Shown: positions 29,936-44,100, counted from the first letter of the stretch. The stretch is 64,000 nucleotides of DNA from Anabas testudineus (GCF_900324465.2 NC_046625.1:13928019-13992018); one strand, 5' to 3'. The notes: generated by a model not told the origin, from the sequence alone. Numbers and translations: made by a program.

Positions 29936-32900
29936 ATGGACGGAGCTGAAAACATACCCCGCGATGGAGACGAGTCATCTGGAAACAACGTCGATTCATC
30001 TGCTGAGCACACAGATCACGGTAAATATCCAGTAGCTGTCACTTAAATATTAGCGCTAACACTGCTTTCTTCAGGCGTTGTGACCTCCTATAACAACTTC
30101 AGAGGAGGAACAGAAAAATATAGCGTGTGTAGATTACATTTCCCAACAATTAAGCATAAACACATATTGAGTTGCTAAGATGCTACATATCTGCGCTATT
30201 TCCTCTTTATGCTTGATCTATTAATTCATTGAACAAACGCAGCGACTGTCCTGAAATAATTTTATCCTCACCAATATGGATATGGGCAGTTCAGTCAGGC
30301 CAATTTAAGGCATCACAGGGATGAAATGTTGTAATTTTATGAGCCACAGACCATTTAGGAAAATTCAATTGTAAACATTTGAAACAGCTGCAGGGAGTGT
30401 ATGTATGATGTCCTGAATCTGGTCTGTGGCAGATTCACTTTCCATGTTTTTCAAGGTATTTTGCTGTCATTTTCTGTTTTGCTTCATTAACTTCTTAAAA
30501 AATTGTTCCTGATCCAGACTGGAACATTCAGGACTTTCACTTTTGTGTGAATTTCTCCTTTAACATACGATTTTGAATTGTAATAGCTTGGTTTCAAGTA
30601 AATGTCCAGTGATAGTGTTTGATTATTAAATAGCTTTAATAAGGTAGAAGTAAGCTGGTAATGGTACATAACATGAGTGTGTTCTTTGTAAGAGCATGAT
30701 GAGCTTTTGTAACTACTTGCAACATCACTTTAAAGACTTTAAATTTGACTGGTCATAGTTGCTACAAATGGAGTTTGTTTAACTTTTTAGTAATTAAAAA
30801 GGTCAACCCACTGAAGTCATGGAACAGGGAGGTTTTCACTGTTTTATCTGCACATAATGCCTAATGTGTCAAGACTAAAGCTTTAACATCTATAGAAGTC
30901 ACAACAGTAAGAACCAGTAGGAACAGCTGTAATAGGCATAAATGTGACTGTTAAAGCCAGATTTTGTTTCACAACACTGTGAAGCACCAGAGTCTCTCGC
31001 AATATGATGCTTTGGTAACATTTCCTTATTCGAAAAATCCAAGACTGTATGAATCAGTTTGATTAAATAACTGGATAATTTAATGTCACAAAGGCTATTT
31101 GGCTTAAGATCTTTAGTCTCTTTGTAATAAGGTCAAAACAAAGTTTTAGTATGACTGTTATATCATCTATTTTTATCATTTTATTTCAAAAGTCTTGTTT
31201 GTCTAAAGTGTAATCTATTATGCTTCTTTTAAAATAAACATGCTATGTACCTGTGTTTTTGTGTTGTTTTTTTTTTTCCTTCTTTTTCTTTCTCTCAAAA
31301 CAGGAGTGGCTTTGACCTCCTATTTTCCCCTCTTTATTTCTAGGGGTTGGGATTTTCTGCGGTCAGGATTGTGGAGAAGCCTTCAGAGAGAAAGCAGTCT
31401 ACACGGGGCAACACCATCAGCAACCGCAAGAAAGCGTGTATTTAAATAATCAGTTGGATGGTTTACATAATGCAGAAATGGACAGCAAAACAACACCTTT
31501 TTGCACTTTGTGTAAACTCTCGTTTGTTGAACTGAGTGAATTCCACTTGCACATGGAGAAGAACCATGGTGAAACCTCGCAAAAGGAGTCTGGTATTCAG
31601 ATGAATGCTCAGATAACAAAGCAGCACACCTATGAATGTCCAGAGTGTGGAAAATGTTATGGTGTGATTGGACATTTTCTCAACCATCAGCGCTCACACA
31701 GACAAGCCTCCAAGTCAGTTTTTCATGACCTTGAACATTTGAAAAAAAAGTCATTTCAGTGTGAGTCTTGTGGGCGGAATTACTCTCGTGCTTCTGCTCT
31801 TGATGCACACCGTCGTTGTCATGAGGAAAAGTTAGTAAAACCACGAAACAGGAGTTCTGGAGATTTAGTTCATTCTGAGGAGCCAGTTGTTGATGTAAAG
31901 CCCAGTGTGAACCAGACAGATGAAACTCCTGAAAACCTTTTTAAGTGTTCGTGTGGCAAAGCTTTTTCTGCTCTGATGCGCTTAAGAACCCACCAACGAT
32001 TTAGCCGCAATACCCAATGCTCTCCAGAAGAACTGAAAGAAAAACCAAAGAAAACCTGCAATGATTTTTACTGCAGTGAGTGTAAGAAGTCTTTCAGTGG
32101 CCATATCGCCCTTTTCAACCATCAGCGATGGCACTCTAATCACTCAGACGATTCTGCCAAAAGGTTCCCATGTGAGGAATGTGGAAAAGTATTTATGACA
32201 CTAACATTCTACTACAGGCACCGGCGCACAGTGCACAGTGAAGAGACCCCAGCAAAGTCGTTTCTTCATCAGGTGTGTCAGCTACAGAAGAAGGCATTTG
32301 AATGTAAAGATTGTGGGCTAAAGTTCTCCAGAGCTTCAGCACTTCACTCCCATCAGCTTCATCATACAGATGTTTTCAAAGAAACAGAGAAAAAAGCCCA
32401 GATACGTACCTCTCTGCTACCTCAACAAAAAGTCTTGGACAGTGACAGAAAAGAGATTGAGCAGCTGGAGGAAAAAGTGGAATTGGAGAATGTGCTTCCT
32501 ATCTGTATTACTGAAGAAGAGTCTCAAGCTAATGAGACACATGAAGATTTGGAAAGTTACGAACCTTGGGACTTTAATGTTCAGGTGATCAGTGCAAGTG
32601 AATCTGAGGATGAACCCATACAGGACCAGAATCCTGATCTTGAACTACTGTGTGAATCAGATCAAGAAGTACAAGACAACGCTGACACTGAAGTGTCCCC
32701 CAGTGGTCTTATTTCAAAACCGGAGATGGACTTGAAAATTGTACAAATTGACTTTGATGAGCAGTGTGCACCAATAGCAAGGGAAGCCGAGAATAACGCA
32801 GCAGAGGAAAGATTTGATTGTCCTGAGTGTTACCGTTGGTTTTCTAGTGCTTCATCACTGCGCGTTCACAGAATGTGGCATGGCGTTCATAAGAGAAGAC

Positions 32901-35767
32901 AACAGACACAAGGTCAGTCAGTGGCAGTTTACACATGTGACACATGTGGCTATGAAGCCTGTAGCTATGCAGCACACTGCAGCCACATACAAAAACACAA
33001 GGATCAAAACACAAGTAGCAATATGTTAGACCCAGCAGAAGGGTTGGAGAAGAACAATTTGACATGCAGCGAGTGTGGTAAATCCTTCTCACGTTTATCT
33101 GCATTAGTCTCTCATCAGCTGCATCATCCCAAACAAAAGCAATTTCAGTGCCCAGGTTGCATGACGTCCTATTTGCATGCAGCTAGCTTGTTTAACCACA
33201 TGAAAAACTGCCAAGCACAAAACAGTGAGAACATTTTGATTACTAAGAAAGAATACAATCCAAAGAAAACCCTTCTTGGCCCAAAGATCTATCATTGCGA
33301 ACAGTGTGGGAAGGGTTTTTGGTCTTTAGGAGCTTATTCCCACCATAAGCAAAGTCAGACAGAGTGTGCAGACTTAAGGCTAAGAAAAGGCGTTGTAGGA
33401 TCGTTGCACTCTTTTAATGGACGTCCACGCACCAGTGTTAAGGTTGCATGTCCAGTGTGCGGTAGAAAGTTTCGTCACAAAGGCATTATGGCATTGCACA
33501 TGCGAAAACATGAAAATGGGAACCACAAATGTGACCTCTGCAACAGATCATTCCGTCTTTTTTCGAGCCTCCTCAGACACCAGGTGGTGCACAATGAGCA
33601 GTTACTCCCACCACCTAGTAAGTCTTTTCAGCATCAGGTGGAGCAGTTGAAAAAGAACACATACAGCTGTCCAGACTGTGGGAAGCTGTTCTCACGAGCC
33701 AAAGCGCTTCAGTTTCATATGAAAAGCCACGGGTATGAGACCGGGCACTCTTCGTCACCACGAGCCACTGTCGCAGATCCAGCCACTGTGGAAGATCTTC
33801 AGTGCGCAACATGCCTTGCTCATTTCAACAACAAAACCTCTTTGAGGGCTCATCGTAAACATTGCATCAAAAGAGACATTCAAGGGTTTGATTTCCACAC
33901 AGAACCTTCAGGAAATGATGATAAACCGCTCAAGAATAGTATGGCTGTCAGTACACTGGAAAGCTCTGAGCACTTAACTCTGAGCACTCTAAACACTGAA
34001 GTAAAGACTGAAATGGACAGTGGAGAGCTAAAGCTGAAAAATCACTCAAACCCAGGTTCAACTGATTTGAAATATAAATGCAAAAAGTGTGACAGAAGCT
34101 TTTCAGTAGTCGGGGCTTTGAATTTCCATAAAAGAATTCATGCCGAGGGTTACAAATCTGTAGCAAAAACAAAGTTGGCCATGTCGGTAATGTTTAAGAA
34201 ACCTAAACAGGAAGAGCCAGTTAAAGGGCTATTTCACTGCTCAGAATGTGGGAGGCGATTCATGACCAACTCAGCCCTTGGTTCCCACAAAAGATGGCAC
34301 AAAGAAAAGAAATTTTCACGGCCCTTGCTAAAAGATGACGATTTGAAATCAGTGGGCCACAAAACAGAGGATGGACCTTTTCAGTGCAACAAGTGTGGCA
34401 AACAGTTTTTTAACCATTGTGTTCTCCAACGCCACCAGATGATTAATCCTCACTGTCAAAGCAAAAGTGAGCCAGAGCTTGATTCAAGTAGACGTGTAGA
34501 GAGCAACAGCACAGTAGAGTTTTCATGTCCAGAAAGTAGCAAGACGTTTGTGCAAAGTTCAATTCCAGGTGCCCACAATCAAAATGAGCATGGCAAAATT
34601 TTAGAGACTGCAGATCCTCAGGGAGACGAGCTTGTCTCAGTAGAGCGGGTGACAGAACAGGTTGATGTCAATCTCAGTGGAAGTGAGTCCATGCCATTGA
34701 CACTGAAGCCGAAAGCTCATCAGTGTCCACTCTGCTCTATGACCTTTGCCAAAGCTAGAGGACTGCGTGCCCACAAGTGGCAGGCCCACTCAAAGAACAT
34801 GAGAGGCAAAAATAAGGTGCTTCTTAGTACAAAAAAAGTGAACACTGCCTCAAACAGTGAAGTCAGAAAGACAGAAGATCCATCAGCTGTAGACAACACA
34901 GCAAGTATTTATAATGTTGAAAAGAACAGTAGCCCTGTCGGTAGAGGAAGGAAGAAATTCAAATTGGACCTCACACCTGTAAAATCTGTCTCTTGCCTTG
35001 ACTGTGGAAAACTGTGCAGCTGTACAGGTGCTCTGCTTGACCATAAGAAAGTGTGTCTGGAGGTAAAGCAGGAGGTCCAAACTCCTGAAGCCACAGCCGA
35101 TGTGTCGCCACCACTCAGCCGCTTGTCGGAGAACGCAGCCAAATGCCTCTTCAAGTGCGATAAATGTGGTAAAGCTTTCCAGACAGAGGAATATTTAGAA
35201 ACCCATAAGACCAAGGCAAAGAGTCGGCCATATTGCTGTGCCCTGTGCTGTCACGGCTTTTGGACCGAGAATCATCTGCAGCAACATCTCACTTGGCATG
35301 ATGAAGTCCGCTGTCGTCTCCCAAATGAGGTTCGCTATAGGCTCAGCGCTGCTATGACTTCAAAACCTCTAAAGCCCAACATCCCAACGTCTTTTCCTTC
35401 TTCTACGCAGAAGCGACTCAGCACAGACAGCCAGTCACAAAGTAACCATAAGTGCCAACATTGTGGCAAAGCCTTTCTTTCAGCAACCGCATTACAAAAA
35501 CATGAAATTCAGCACTGTAACAATGACTCGTACCATTGCTCTGTTTGTCCCAGAACTTTCAATGAAATACAGGACCTTATTGATCATCACCAGGAATGTA
35601 TTCGTGATTACAAAAGCCAGACTGATGCACCTGCTTCTGCTGCTGCTGCCGTATCTGGAGATGCAAATGGCCTTACTTGCCTTGAATGTGGAACTACTTT
35701 TTGTAAAGAAATTGATTTGCACCAGCATTATATTGAACATGCCCGTGGTGTGAATGCATTAGACTAA
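29936..35767 (+). CDS. Large C2H2 zinc-finger protein, about 25 fingers (1502 aa)
   Basis: Coding exon 1 is 29936-30020 (MDGAENIPRDGDESSGNNVD and eight more residues, then one base). Exon 2 is 31344-35767, entered through a TTTATTTCTAG acceptor in phase 1; the frame then runs through a degenerate finger-like FCGQDCGEAF. About 25 fingers are spread over the whole length, mostly isolated rather than in HTG-linked arrays; several are degenerate (missing one Cys or His). Three pairs are preceded by the same non-standard linker (see findings). An acidic stretch lies around 32460-32790. The last finger is at the very C-terminus, with H-Y-x2-H-A-R-G. Poly(A) signal at 36750-36755. Probable nuclear DNA- or RNA-binding protein. 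The first exon could also serve the next ZF exon. Confidence 0.9.
30021..31343 (+). other. Intron 1 of the large ZF gene
   Basis: Phase-1 intron of 1.3 kb between GGTAAAT and TTTCTAG. AT-rich, no internal gene or element recognised. Confidence 0.75.
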
Positions 35768-37527
35768 ACAAACTGCAATGGACTGAAAAGAAGGCACTGT
35801 AGATTGTGGACTTTTCTTTTTTTATGTTGCCAAATTTGTTCAGCTAGAAAACGCTTTCTTAGACCTTTTGCGTAGGGTAAATATAGACTTCCATTTCCTG
35901 TTTGCTTCTATATTATTTGAGTTTTCTGTTCTCAGGCTTTTCTTTACACTGGACTAGTATATGTACAAATGTAAAAGAATGACAGATGACAGCTCTTAAG
36001 TGTATAGTTTCAAGCAGCCAGCTGTATTGTCCCCTGTAATGAATGTCAGCAGAACAATGTTAATCTCTTTGGAGCTCACTGGATTATGATAGTTCATATT
36101 TAGATATATCAAAAAGAGGAAAAAGCTTAGAAACATTTATGCACGTACATGTTTGTCCTCATGACGTTTTTTGATTCCCTGAATCCCTGAAGCTGCTCAC
36201 ACACCACTTGTTGAAACTGTTCTGCACAACAAAAACATACTGATATAGCTACTGTTGTTTCCGATACCCAGGGTTTGGCTGAATGTGAGATGCTGTTTGC
36301 ATATTTCAGATAAGAGCGAAAAATAATATAAGACATACAATGTGCACTGTTTGTGGCAATTGATAAATTTTCGCTTGATGCCAACATTCCATAGCCGGCT
36401 GCTACCTTAAAACAAGTTTTACAATCACGCAGTTGTACCTGATGTACAATACAGTTTGCATTAATTGATTCATAAGCTCCCATGTTCTTTACTTTTCAGT
36501 GTTAGTGTTTCCATGTTGTAGAAAGGCTGTTAATTACTTTACTATTAAAGTAGTGTTCATGATCGTGTAGAATACTCCTTAGTTTACTGTGACACTTATG
36601 TAGTGGAACAGGTATTTGTATTGTGCTTCTCTCTATTAATTTATAAAAGTATTTTTTTTTTCCCCCAGATGATCATTATATCCTTTTGACTACTTGTTTA
36701 ACTTGATGTTTCTGAAACAAAAAAGAAAACATTCTCTGATAAAATGTAAAATAAATGGATCAAATTTTGCGTGAAGTATTGGGTTATGTGATTAATGCAA
36801 CCTCAGTTTAGTTTATGTTTATGGTTTCCTTCACTAATATTGATGATACTGGGGTATAAAAGAGGATTTATGCAATTTAGACTTTGGTTTGAAATTAACT
36901 AGAACTACTGATTAGAAAGCAACTAAGAAACACATAATTATTTTAACATGTTAATTTGAAATGTTTTAAATTAAATACAGCATACACCTCAAAAAACAAA
37001 ACAAAGCAATGCTTTTTTTTTTTTATTGTATCTTATTTTTTGTATTTGTATTGTAAGATACTTCATTTTAATTATAGTTGAAATAATATATCAGATGATC
37101 AACAGTGAGTTCATGAACAACTATTTGATAATTGATTGAACCATCAATCTCCTGTTCCAGTGTCTTAGATGTAAAGATTAGCAGAGTCCAACCTAGAGAA
37201 CAATATTAAGGCCCAAATAAGAGAGTAATTGAATCTGCTGTTCTGTGATACTGAAAGCATTGATTGATGGCAGATGTGTAAAGATGTCCTGATTATTTGT
37301 GAGTGAAGAGACCAACAAGTGGAGTGTTTAATATGTGTTTGTCTTTCCTACCAAACAACAAAATGACAGCTGAGAGAGTTATTGTTTGTCCAATATCATT
37401 GACAAAATGTTGCATGCTAGTTCAGCTTATTTGTGTATTTATAATGAAATTCAAAATATCATCGATAAACTGCCAACATTTGTTCTAAAACGTCCACATT
37501 TTTATTTGTTTTTGTCTTCTTTTGTAG
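35768..37527. other. Gene-free stretch before the 37.5 kb ZF exon
   Basis: AT-rich, with the 3' end of the previous gene (AATAAA at 36750). I find no CpG-rich promoter and no convincing first exon. A weak candidate exists at 37274-37298 (ATG, eight codons, then GTGAGT in the right phase). Confidence 0.5.
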
Positions 37528-38759
37528 TCAAACCGCGCAACATTGAATGTAAGGATTGTGGACTGACGTTTACACACTGGGAGGTGTTCAAGACTCATCT
37601 GCACCAACATGCACTGGAAGAAGGAGAAGAACAGATGAGAGACGATATGGACGAGTGTGACGTGAGCAGTTCATTGCAAACAAACCATTCAGGACTGATA
37701 CAAGGTGATGGCATTATCAGTGCACCGGTCGGGAACAAATTCCGAAAGGTTTATTCTTGCTTGATCTGTGGGAAGGTCTACATATACCTGGTCTCATTCA
37801 GAAAACATCAGCAACTGCACGAAGCTGAGCTCCTGAGCTCAAAAGAAAAAAGCCAGAGTGTCCAGAGTTTAAATAAATATGAGTGTCCTGACTGTGGGAT
37901 GACCTTCGTCAGGCGGACACGCCTACTTGGTCACCTGCAAGTTCACAGGGCGCACAAAGAATTTAAAACGAAGCCTCCCAGATGTGATCAGTGCAACAAA
38001 AATTTCACTTCTATAAAGGCGTGGATGATTCACATTGAAATCCACAAACAGAAACCATTTTGGTGTTTAAGTTGTGCTAAAGGCTTCAGAGATGAAGTGT
38101 CACTAGACAAACACCTTCAAGGGCATAGTCTGAAGCAGCATAACTGCGACGTTTGTTGCAAAACGTTCAGATCGTATGCCCGACTCATGTGTCACTACAA
38201 CACCCATAGTCACGCAAAGCCCTACCACTGCCCGCTGTGTGGGAGGGGCTTTTCCCATCTTGGAAATCTGATCTTGCACAGAAAAAGGCATCTTTATGGG
38301 TGTAACAGGAAGTCTCTGGGGATTAAGAACATCAGAGCAAAAAAGCAAATTATTAAAAAGAGGCTTGTTCTGACTAGTGTCAAAGAGGAGCCAGAAATGG
38401 ACACACAGATGGACGAGCTGCCAGAAAATGAAGAAAGTGTGGAGAAAAGTGAAAGTCAAAGTCCATGTCAAGATGCTGAGTTTGGGGATGACGCTAACTC
38501 TGAAGAGTCTGATTGCGGAGAGCCCATGCATGGCATCAAGCTTTCAAAACCCCACGATGAGTCGAAATCACAAAGCGTGCAGCCTCAAAAAGGGCTGGAC
38601 GAGAGTGAACCACAGGAAGAAAATGTGCACAGAGAGCATAAGTATTGGGAATGGGAGTGTTTTGAATGTGATATGGGCTTCGACGATGTGGCAGAGTTGC
38701 ATTTGCATTATATAAAACACGCCACCGGGGAGCTGCCTTTTCCACAGGATGATATTTAG
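37528..38759 (+). CDS. C2H2 zinc-finger terminal exon, 8 fingers (5' exon not identified)
   Basis: An exon starts after a long pyrimidine tract and TTTTGTAG at 37527 and needs one base from an upstream exon (phase 1). It encodes about 410 residues: eight C2H2 fingers (first ECKDCGLTF at once, a main block at 37980-38290 including two with short linkers) and an acidic segment containing VKEEPEMD, a SUMO-type motif. A final finger of the HY-x2-HA-x-G kind ends with a short tail. The frame is also open upstream to an ATG at 37407, but that lies in what looks like intron. The missing first exon may be far upstream, perhaps 29936-30020, which is phase-compatible. Poly(A) signal at 39083-39088. Loss of the 5' part is the main uncertainty. 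Confidence 0.8.
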
Positions 38760-40440
38760 TGACGAAGCCTCAAAAAAGTATTTACCTCCTGGTGCCTTCC
38801 CTGACGCTCTCATTGCAGCTGATGTTTTTTTGTTTTTTGTTTTTTTTTCACTAGTGGTTAAAGGTGAATGATTTGAGATCAGAAATAGTTACTTTCTAAA
38901 AATCACTATATGTATATTGCGCTGTAAAGTTAGAATTTTTCTCTCGTACTCCCAACACATTCTTATGCATATTTCCAACACATAAACTAAGATGAAAATG
39001 ATCTGTTACGGAACATTATCATCAACTAAAACAGGAAAAGAGAGAAAATGTAAAACTGAATTAAAGCTACCTCATTAAACTAAATAAAACAGGTTACACA
39101 GAAACTGTTTTGTGATTGTCTTGTGTGAAGGTAAGAAGATATTTTGGACTGAAAATCTCTGTGATTGCTTTAAGCGGATGGTTCTGGTGCAACATATTTA
39201 AAAAGTCATTGCTCTTCACTTATAGCCTATGTGGTAGTCTGTCACAATCTGAAGTTTGACATTTTATTGAAGTCTGTCATGTAATGTTTGTAATGTCTTA
39301 GTTAATGCAATGAAAGTTATGACAATTTAAGAGACTACTGTGTCATAAATAATGAATTCTATCAATATGAGCATACATGGTTGATTGCCATGCCCATACA
39401 CTGTATATATACATATATGCAGTCTATGTCTATAATAATATGACATAAATAAAATCTTTATTCAACATTTCAGTAACTTATTAAAGAAGCAAGTGGTATA
39501 AATAATTGATACTGTGCAGCCCATTGTGCTCGTGGTTGCTGAAGAATTTTAAAGTGCAAACAACACCTGCTACGATAGCGCCACCAACTGGCTGTTTCCT
39601 TCCTGTGATTTTTGACAGGACCTATGCGGCATGTTTTATTTAACATTATTAATATTCAGTTATTTTTTAGCTTATTTAGGCAGCTATAATATACTATTTA
39701 ATTTTAGCTGTGGCACATTTTTTGTTATGTTTAATAAATTTATGTTTTTCTGACATAATTCTTCATTTTCATAAAAATGGCAAAAACATGACTTATTCAG
39801 TATAAATGAACAGTTAGCTGAGACTAAAAGGTGAAGGAGCATATCAAATCCCAAATGTCACATTCTTACCTTTTATGAAAGCTGATTAAGGATTTTAAAT
39901 CAAATCTTCAGCTTTGCTTTTATTGTACAACTTTAATACTCGTGCTTTACTGTATGACAGCTTGAAACATTACTAGTTACCTTTCAGGTAAAGATTTTAA
40001 TTAAAACTAAATAATGACTCACATAACTGTTTGAAACACAGAAAGGTACAATTTTTCAAATAACTTTAAAAAGAAAATCTCTTTCCTACCCCATTTAATT
40101 AGTTATGTAATAGCCTTTCAGTTTGTCTTGTGGCCCTTTGCTCACAGCGTATGAAGTTCTGTATTTAGCTGCAATGAGATGTGCAATGAAAATGCCTCTT
40201 ATACATTTAATATCATAGGCTATATAATAATACATTCGTTACATTTTTTCCCAGTTATATTTACTGTATTCTAATTGTATTTATTATTTTAAGTATTATT
40301 TTAAATGCACTTAGACTTGAATGTTTATTTTCAATACTGTAAAGGTGTTAGTGAAGTAAACTAATTGACATGAAAACAGCTGTGGAGCCTGGTATTATAG
40401 TTGTAAAAGAAAAAAAACTACGATTCCCATGATTCCTATC
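38760..40440. other. Gene-free stretch
   Basis: 3' UTR and AT-rich intergenic DNA. AATAAA at 39083-39088 is the likely end of the preceding gene. No other feature is recognised. Confidence 0.65.
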
Positions 40441-40540
40441 GCGCCGTCTGTCTGACGTGACGTCACGAAGTCTGCAGCACCTCCGTGTTTGCTTTGTGCG
40501 AAACGACGCGGAGATGTTTGGGCGGACAAGTCCGTGTAGG
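40441..40540 (+). promoter_or_regulatory. CRE-bearing promoter and probable non-coding exon of the ZF-piggyBac gene
   Basis: A GC-rich, CpG-containing island in AT-rich surroundings. It holds a perfect palindromic CRE, TGACGTCA, at 40458-40465 and ends at a plausible donor (GTGTAG then GTAACC at 40539/40540). The next likely exon begins after TTTTCTAG near 41130 and carries the start codon. Confidence 0.6.
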
Positions 40541-41174
40541 TAACCTCATCTCTACATCCTCCGGCAATCACATATTTCTGGGCGTGTGTGTAAACGGGTG
40601 GACGTAGAAAGTGAGTCAGTATTCAGCAGATTTGCGGCCGTAGCGGGTCGGAAATGCTAATATTTGCTTCCAGGAGTGACCGCAAATCATTGAATTTAGG
40701 CTAACTGGGCTAACATTATTAATGCATTTGATCGGATAAGTGGATATTATGGTGGGGTTATTCGAGGCAGTTATCAGCATGTCAAAAGTCCAGCACATTA
40801 CTCTGTTTAGGCTAGATTAAGTGGTACATTTTGGTTATTCCACAGCCTCCATCAGCTGCCCTCACTGGCCATCGGTCTTCTTTTGTAATACAAATGTTTT
40901 AAGCCCATTCATTCTCTGCTTTCCCAGCTGTCGCCATCATAACAAAGATGCTGTTCTGTGCTCTTAAAAATAAACTCGTATAAAACATCTTAACGATCCA
41001 GTGCGTTTGAATGACGCATAAATTGCTCATTTCTTGCATACAGTTTTTTTATTTTACAGTTTGTTTGTATGAGTTGGCATGTGTAATTAAACATTATTGT
41101 GTGTTTTTGTGATGGAACTGCTTTTCTAGAAACGCATAAACAAGTGCTTTCGAGGAGCCAAGAAGCAAGGAACC

Positions 41175-44100
41175 ATGCAGAGTCCTACCCAGGAAAACAG
41201 TGGGCCAGACCCAGTGACCACAGCAACCACAGAGCAACCAGCGAACACTGGGGCTGAGCCTCAGCCAGCACAAAGTAAACCAGATGCACAAGAAACGAGG
41301 AATAATTCAGCAGCCCCTGGTGAGGCTGAAACAGTTATCACACAGCAGGAAACTGAGACTGGGGCCATTTTCACAGTTACAGAAACACCTGCAACTGTGT
41401 TAGGAGCACAAGAAACGCACAGTGAGGCTGTTGAGTCACAGAGCGAGCCACCAGAAGTCACTGCGGGGATGGAGATAGACTCTGCTTCAAAGCCAAGTGC
41501 TCACACAGAATCTGTCGCAAATACAAATACAGCGCCTGATGTGCAAAAGGCGAAGAAACAAGATAAAGGCGTGCGTGATGGTAGGAAATATGTTCCCTCA
41601 AAGAAGGCCATGGTAGATCCTCTGAAGATGGACATGTCTAAACCGCTTGTGATTCCTCTCACATGTGAGTAATTTACCTTCTACATATTGAGTTCAATGA
41701 TCTGCCTTTATCTGCCAAACTAAGACATCATGATGGGTCAGATGGTAAACAGATACAGTTGGAAATCTACATTTCTATGTTTGAGGACTACTTTAAGCTT
41801 TCTACGTTAGTGTCTATTGTTTCAGCTTGAATAAATAATCAAATTTTTGAAAATGATCTGTTTACATATAATTTAGCATAACAATTTGATATTTTTTGAC
41901 CTCACATATTTAATATTCAAGATTCAAAACACTTTAATATTCCCACAGGGAAATTGTTTTGCTTCATCACAGTTGCTTTCTATTTGAAAGAACAGATGCA
42001 GAAAACACCCACACCAATGATTACTAAATAACAAAAATACAAAATAAAAGGGGAAATATTCTTAGTATCTGCTTTAAAATTAGGAATATGTCTGGCAGGT
42101 GTCCATTTGCCCAACAAAGGACAGTACTGATGTTTTTTTCCAATTTGGACTTTGCATGTGTGGCATTAACTAAAAAGTTGCAAAATAGGTGGGGTCTAAT
42201 TCCATATTTGTTTCTCAGACAAATGTTTTTTAACATATGAAAGTGGCTTTCTTTTTCATAACCTCTCTTTTCAGTTTGAACTGCATTTGCCCCAGAGCCA
42301 CATGTTTTCCTTTTTTTTAAATGAATACTTCTCAATTGTATGAATATAAATGTCTGTCACATATAAACGTTCTCCCTTTTTCTTGCCTTGTTTCCGTCTA
42401 GCATCTCAGCTCTCACTGCAGTGCATCGAGTGCCACATAATCTTCAGCGACCACAAAAGCAAAGAGCGTCATCTGAAGTCGAGCCATCCAGCGGAATATG
42501 AACAGTGCATACTGAGGAATGCCCTATTCGCCTGTTACGTTTGTGACCGCCACTTCACAAACTCCACAGAGCTCATGGCCCACCAGAAAGCCCACATAGA
42601 GAAGAAACCTTTCAAGTGTCCAATCTGTGGTCAGGCCTTCAACAAGTCATCAGAGCTTACTCTTCATAAAAAAATACATTTTGGCCAGGATGGTTATGCC
42701 TGCACTGACTGTGGTAAACCCTGTAAAACTTTGACATTGCTGAAGTATCACCGCCGCACACACACTGGAGAGAGGCCATATGTTTGCAAGGAGTGTGGAA
42801 AGAGGTTCACCATGTCCAAGGCTCTGCAGAAACATATTGTGTCACACTTGCCAGAGGGAGCTGAAGGAAATAAGGAAGACGGCACAGCAAAAGCACAAGT
42901 GAAAAAAAATGATGGTAAGAAAACTTTGCATCTTACAGATATGTCATTTTTGGTCCAGACTGAAATATCTGAACACCTATTCCATGGATTACAGAGCTAA
43001 AAGCATGGGTGTAGACTCTCACCTGAAACCATGTACTGTAGTTATTTGGAGCTCTACAATAATTTTCCGAAGGGAAACACTGTGTTATGTATTTCTTTTT
43101 CTTTATTACCTTTAGGTGCTTCTTCAGTGAATTATTCTTGTTCCATATGCAAGGCCACCTTTAAGAGTACGAAGACACGGCTTCATCACATGAAAACAAA
43201 GCACAACGCCCTGCATGCTGCAACCAGCAATGCTCTCCCAGCTGGACAGCAAGTAAAACAAAGTACACCTATCATAACTCCGATATCGATTTGCCAACCA
43301 GCACTACTACAGGTGGAGCCCAATGGACCACTTCAGAAGGTCGATGCCAATATTGACACGGAGCAGATTCGCAGACTTATTGAATCTTTGGGCAATGTGC
43401 AGAAAGTGAACCAAGTTGTTATACTGGGGCAGGTGCCACCTCATGCCCCACCACTGGAAGTGCAGCAGATAACACAAATGGCAGAACCGCTGAATCTGAA
43501 TCTCAGTTCTCAACAGATAAATCTCATAGGGCTGCAACACTCCAAATCAAAGACAGCTGATATGGAGTCTACAAGCAACCCATGTGATTCAATGGAGCAA
43601 ACAATTATACTGGAACCCATTACACCAGATGGACAGTTGGAAAACCCCTCGTTTTCAGAACTAGGTTCCCACATTACTGCGGGTGAAAATATAGAGCTCA
43701 CCCTCATTCAGAGTGAACAAACACAGAGACCTGAGGGAGAGGTGATGCATCAGATCCTTCAGCAGCCTGAGCTTAGTGTAATTCAGTCTCACCCTGTAAA
43801 TGAAATGGTTTGTCAAAATGAAGTAGATGACCTCAAACAAGACCTTGAGACAACAGTCATATTAGAACTTACCCCTGCTTTGATACCAACTCTGGAGCTG
43901 GAACAATCCCAAACTGCACCTCGAAATGAAATCCCTTCCTCCTCTCTAGTACCAACCACTGAACTGGAGAAAACTGCTGGACAAACTCCAGATCAGACTG
44001 TAATACATGAGCAGGAGGCCAACATGTCAGTCCCACCACTTATGTCTACAGTTGAGTTGGAATTAACTCCTTTACAAACAGAACAGCAGGACCTTCCTTC

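Noticed and set aside
37386-37527. Upstream extension of the 37.5 kb ZF frame to an ATG at 37407
   Set aside because: The segment is followed by a long pyrimidine tract and TAG acceptor and has no finger-like or charged sequence. It is more likely intron, though an unspliced start cannot be excluded.
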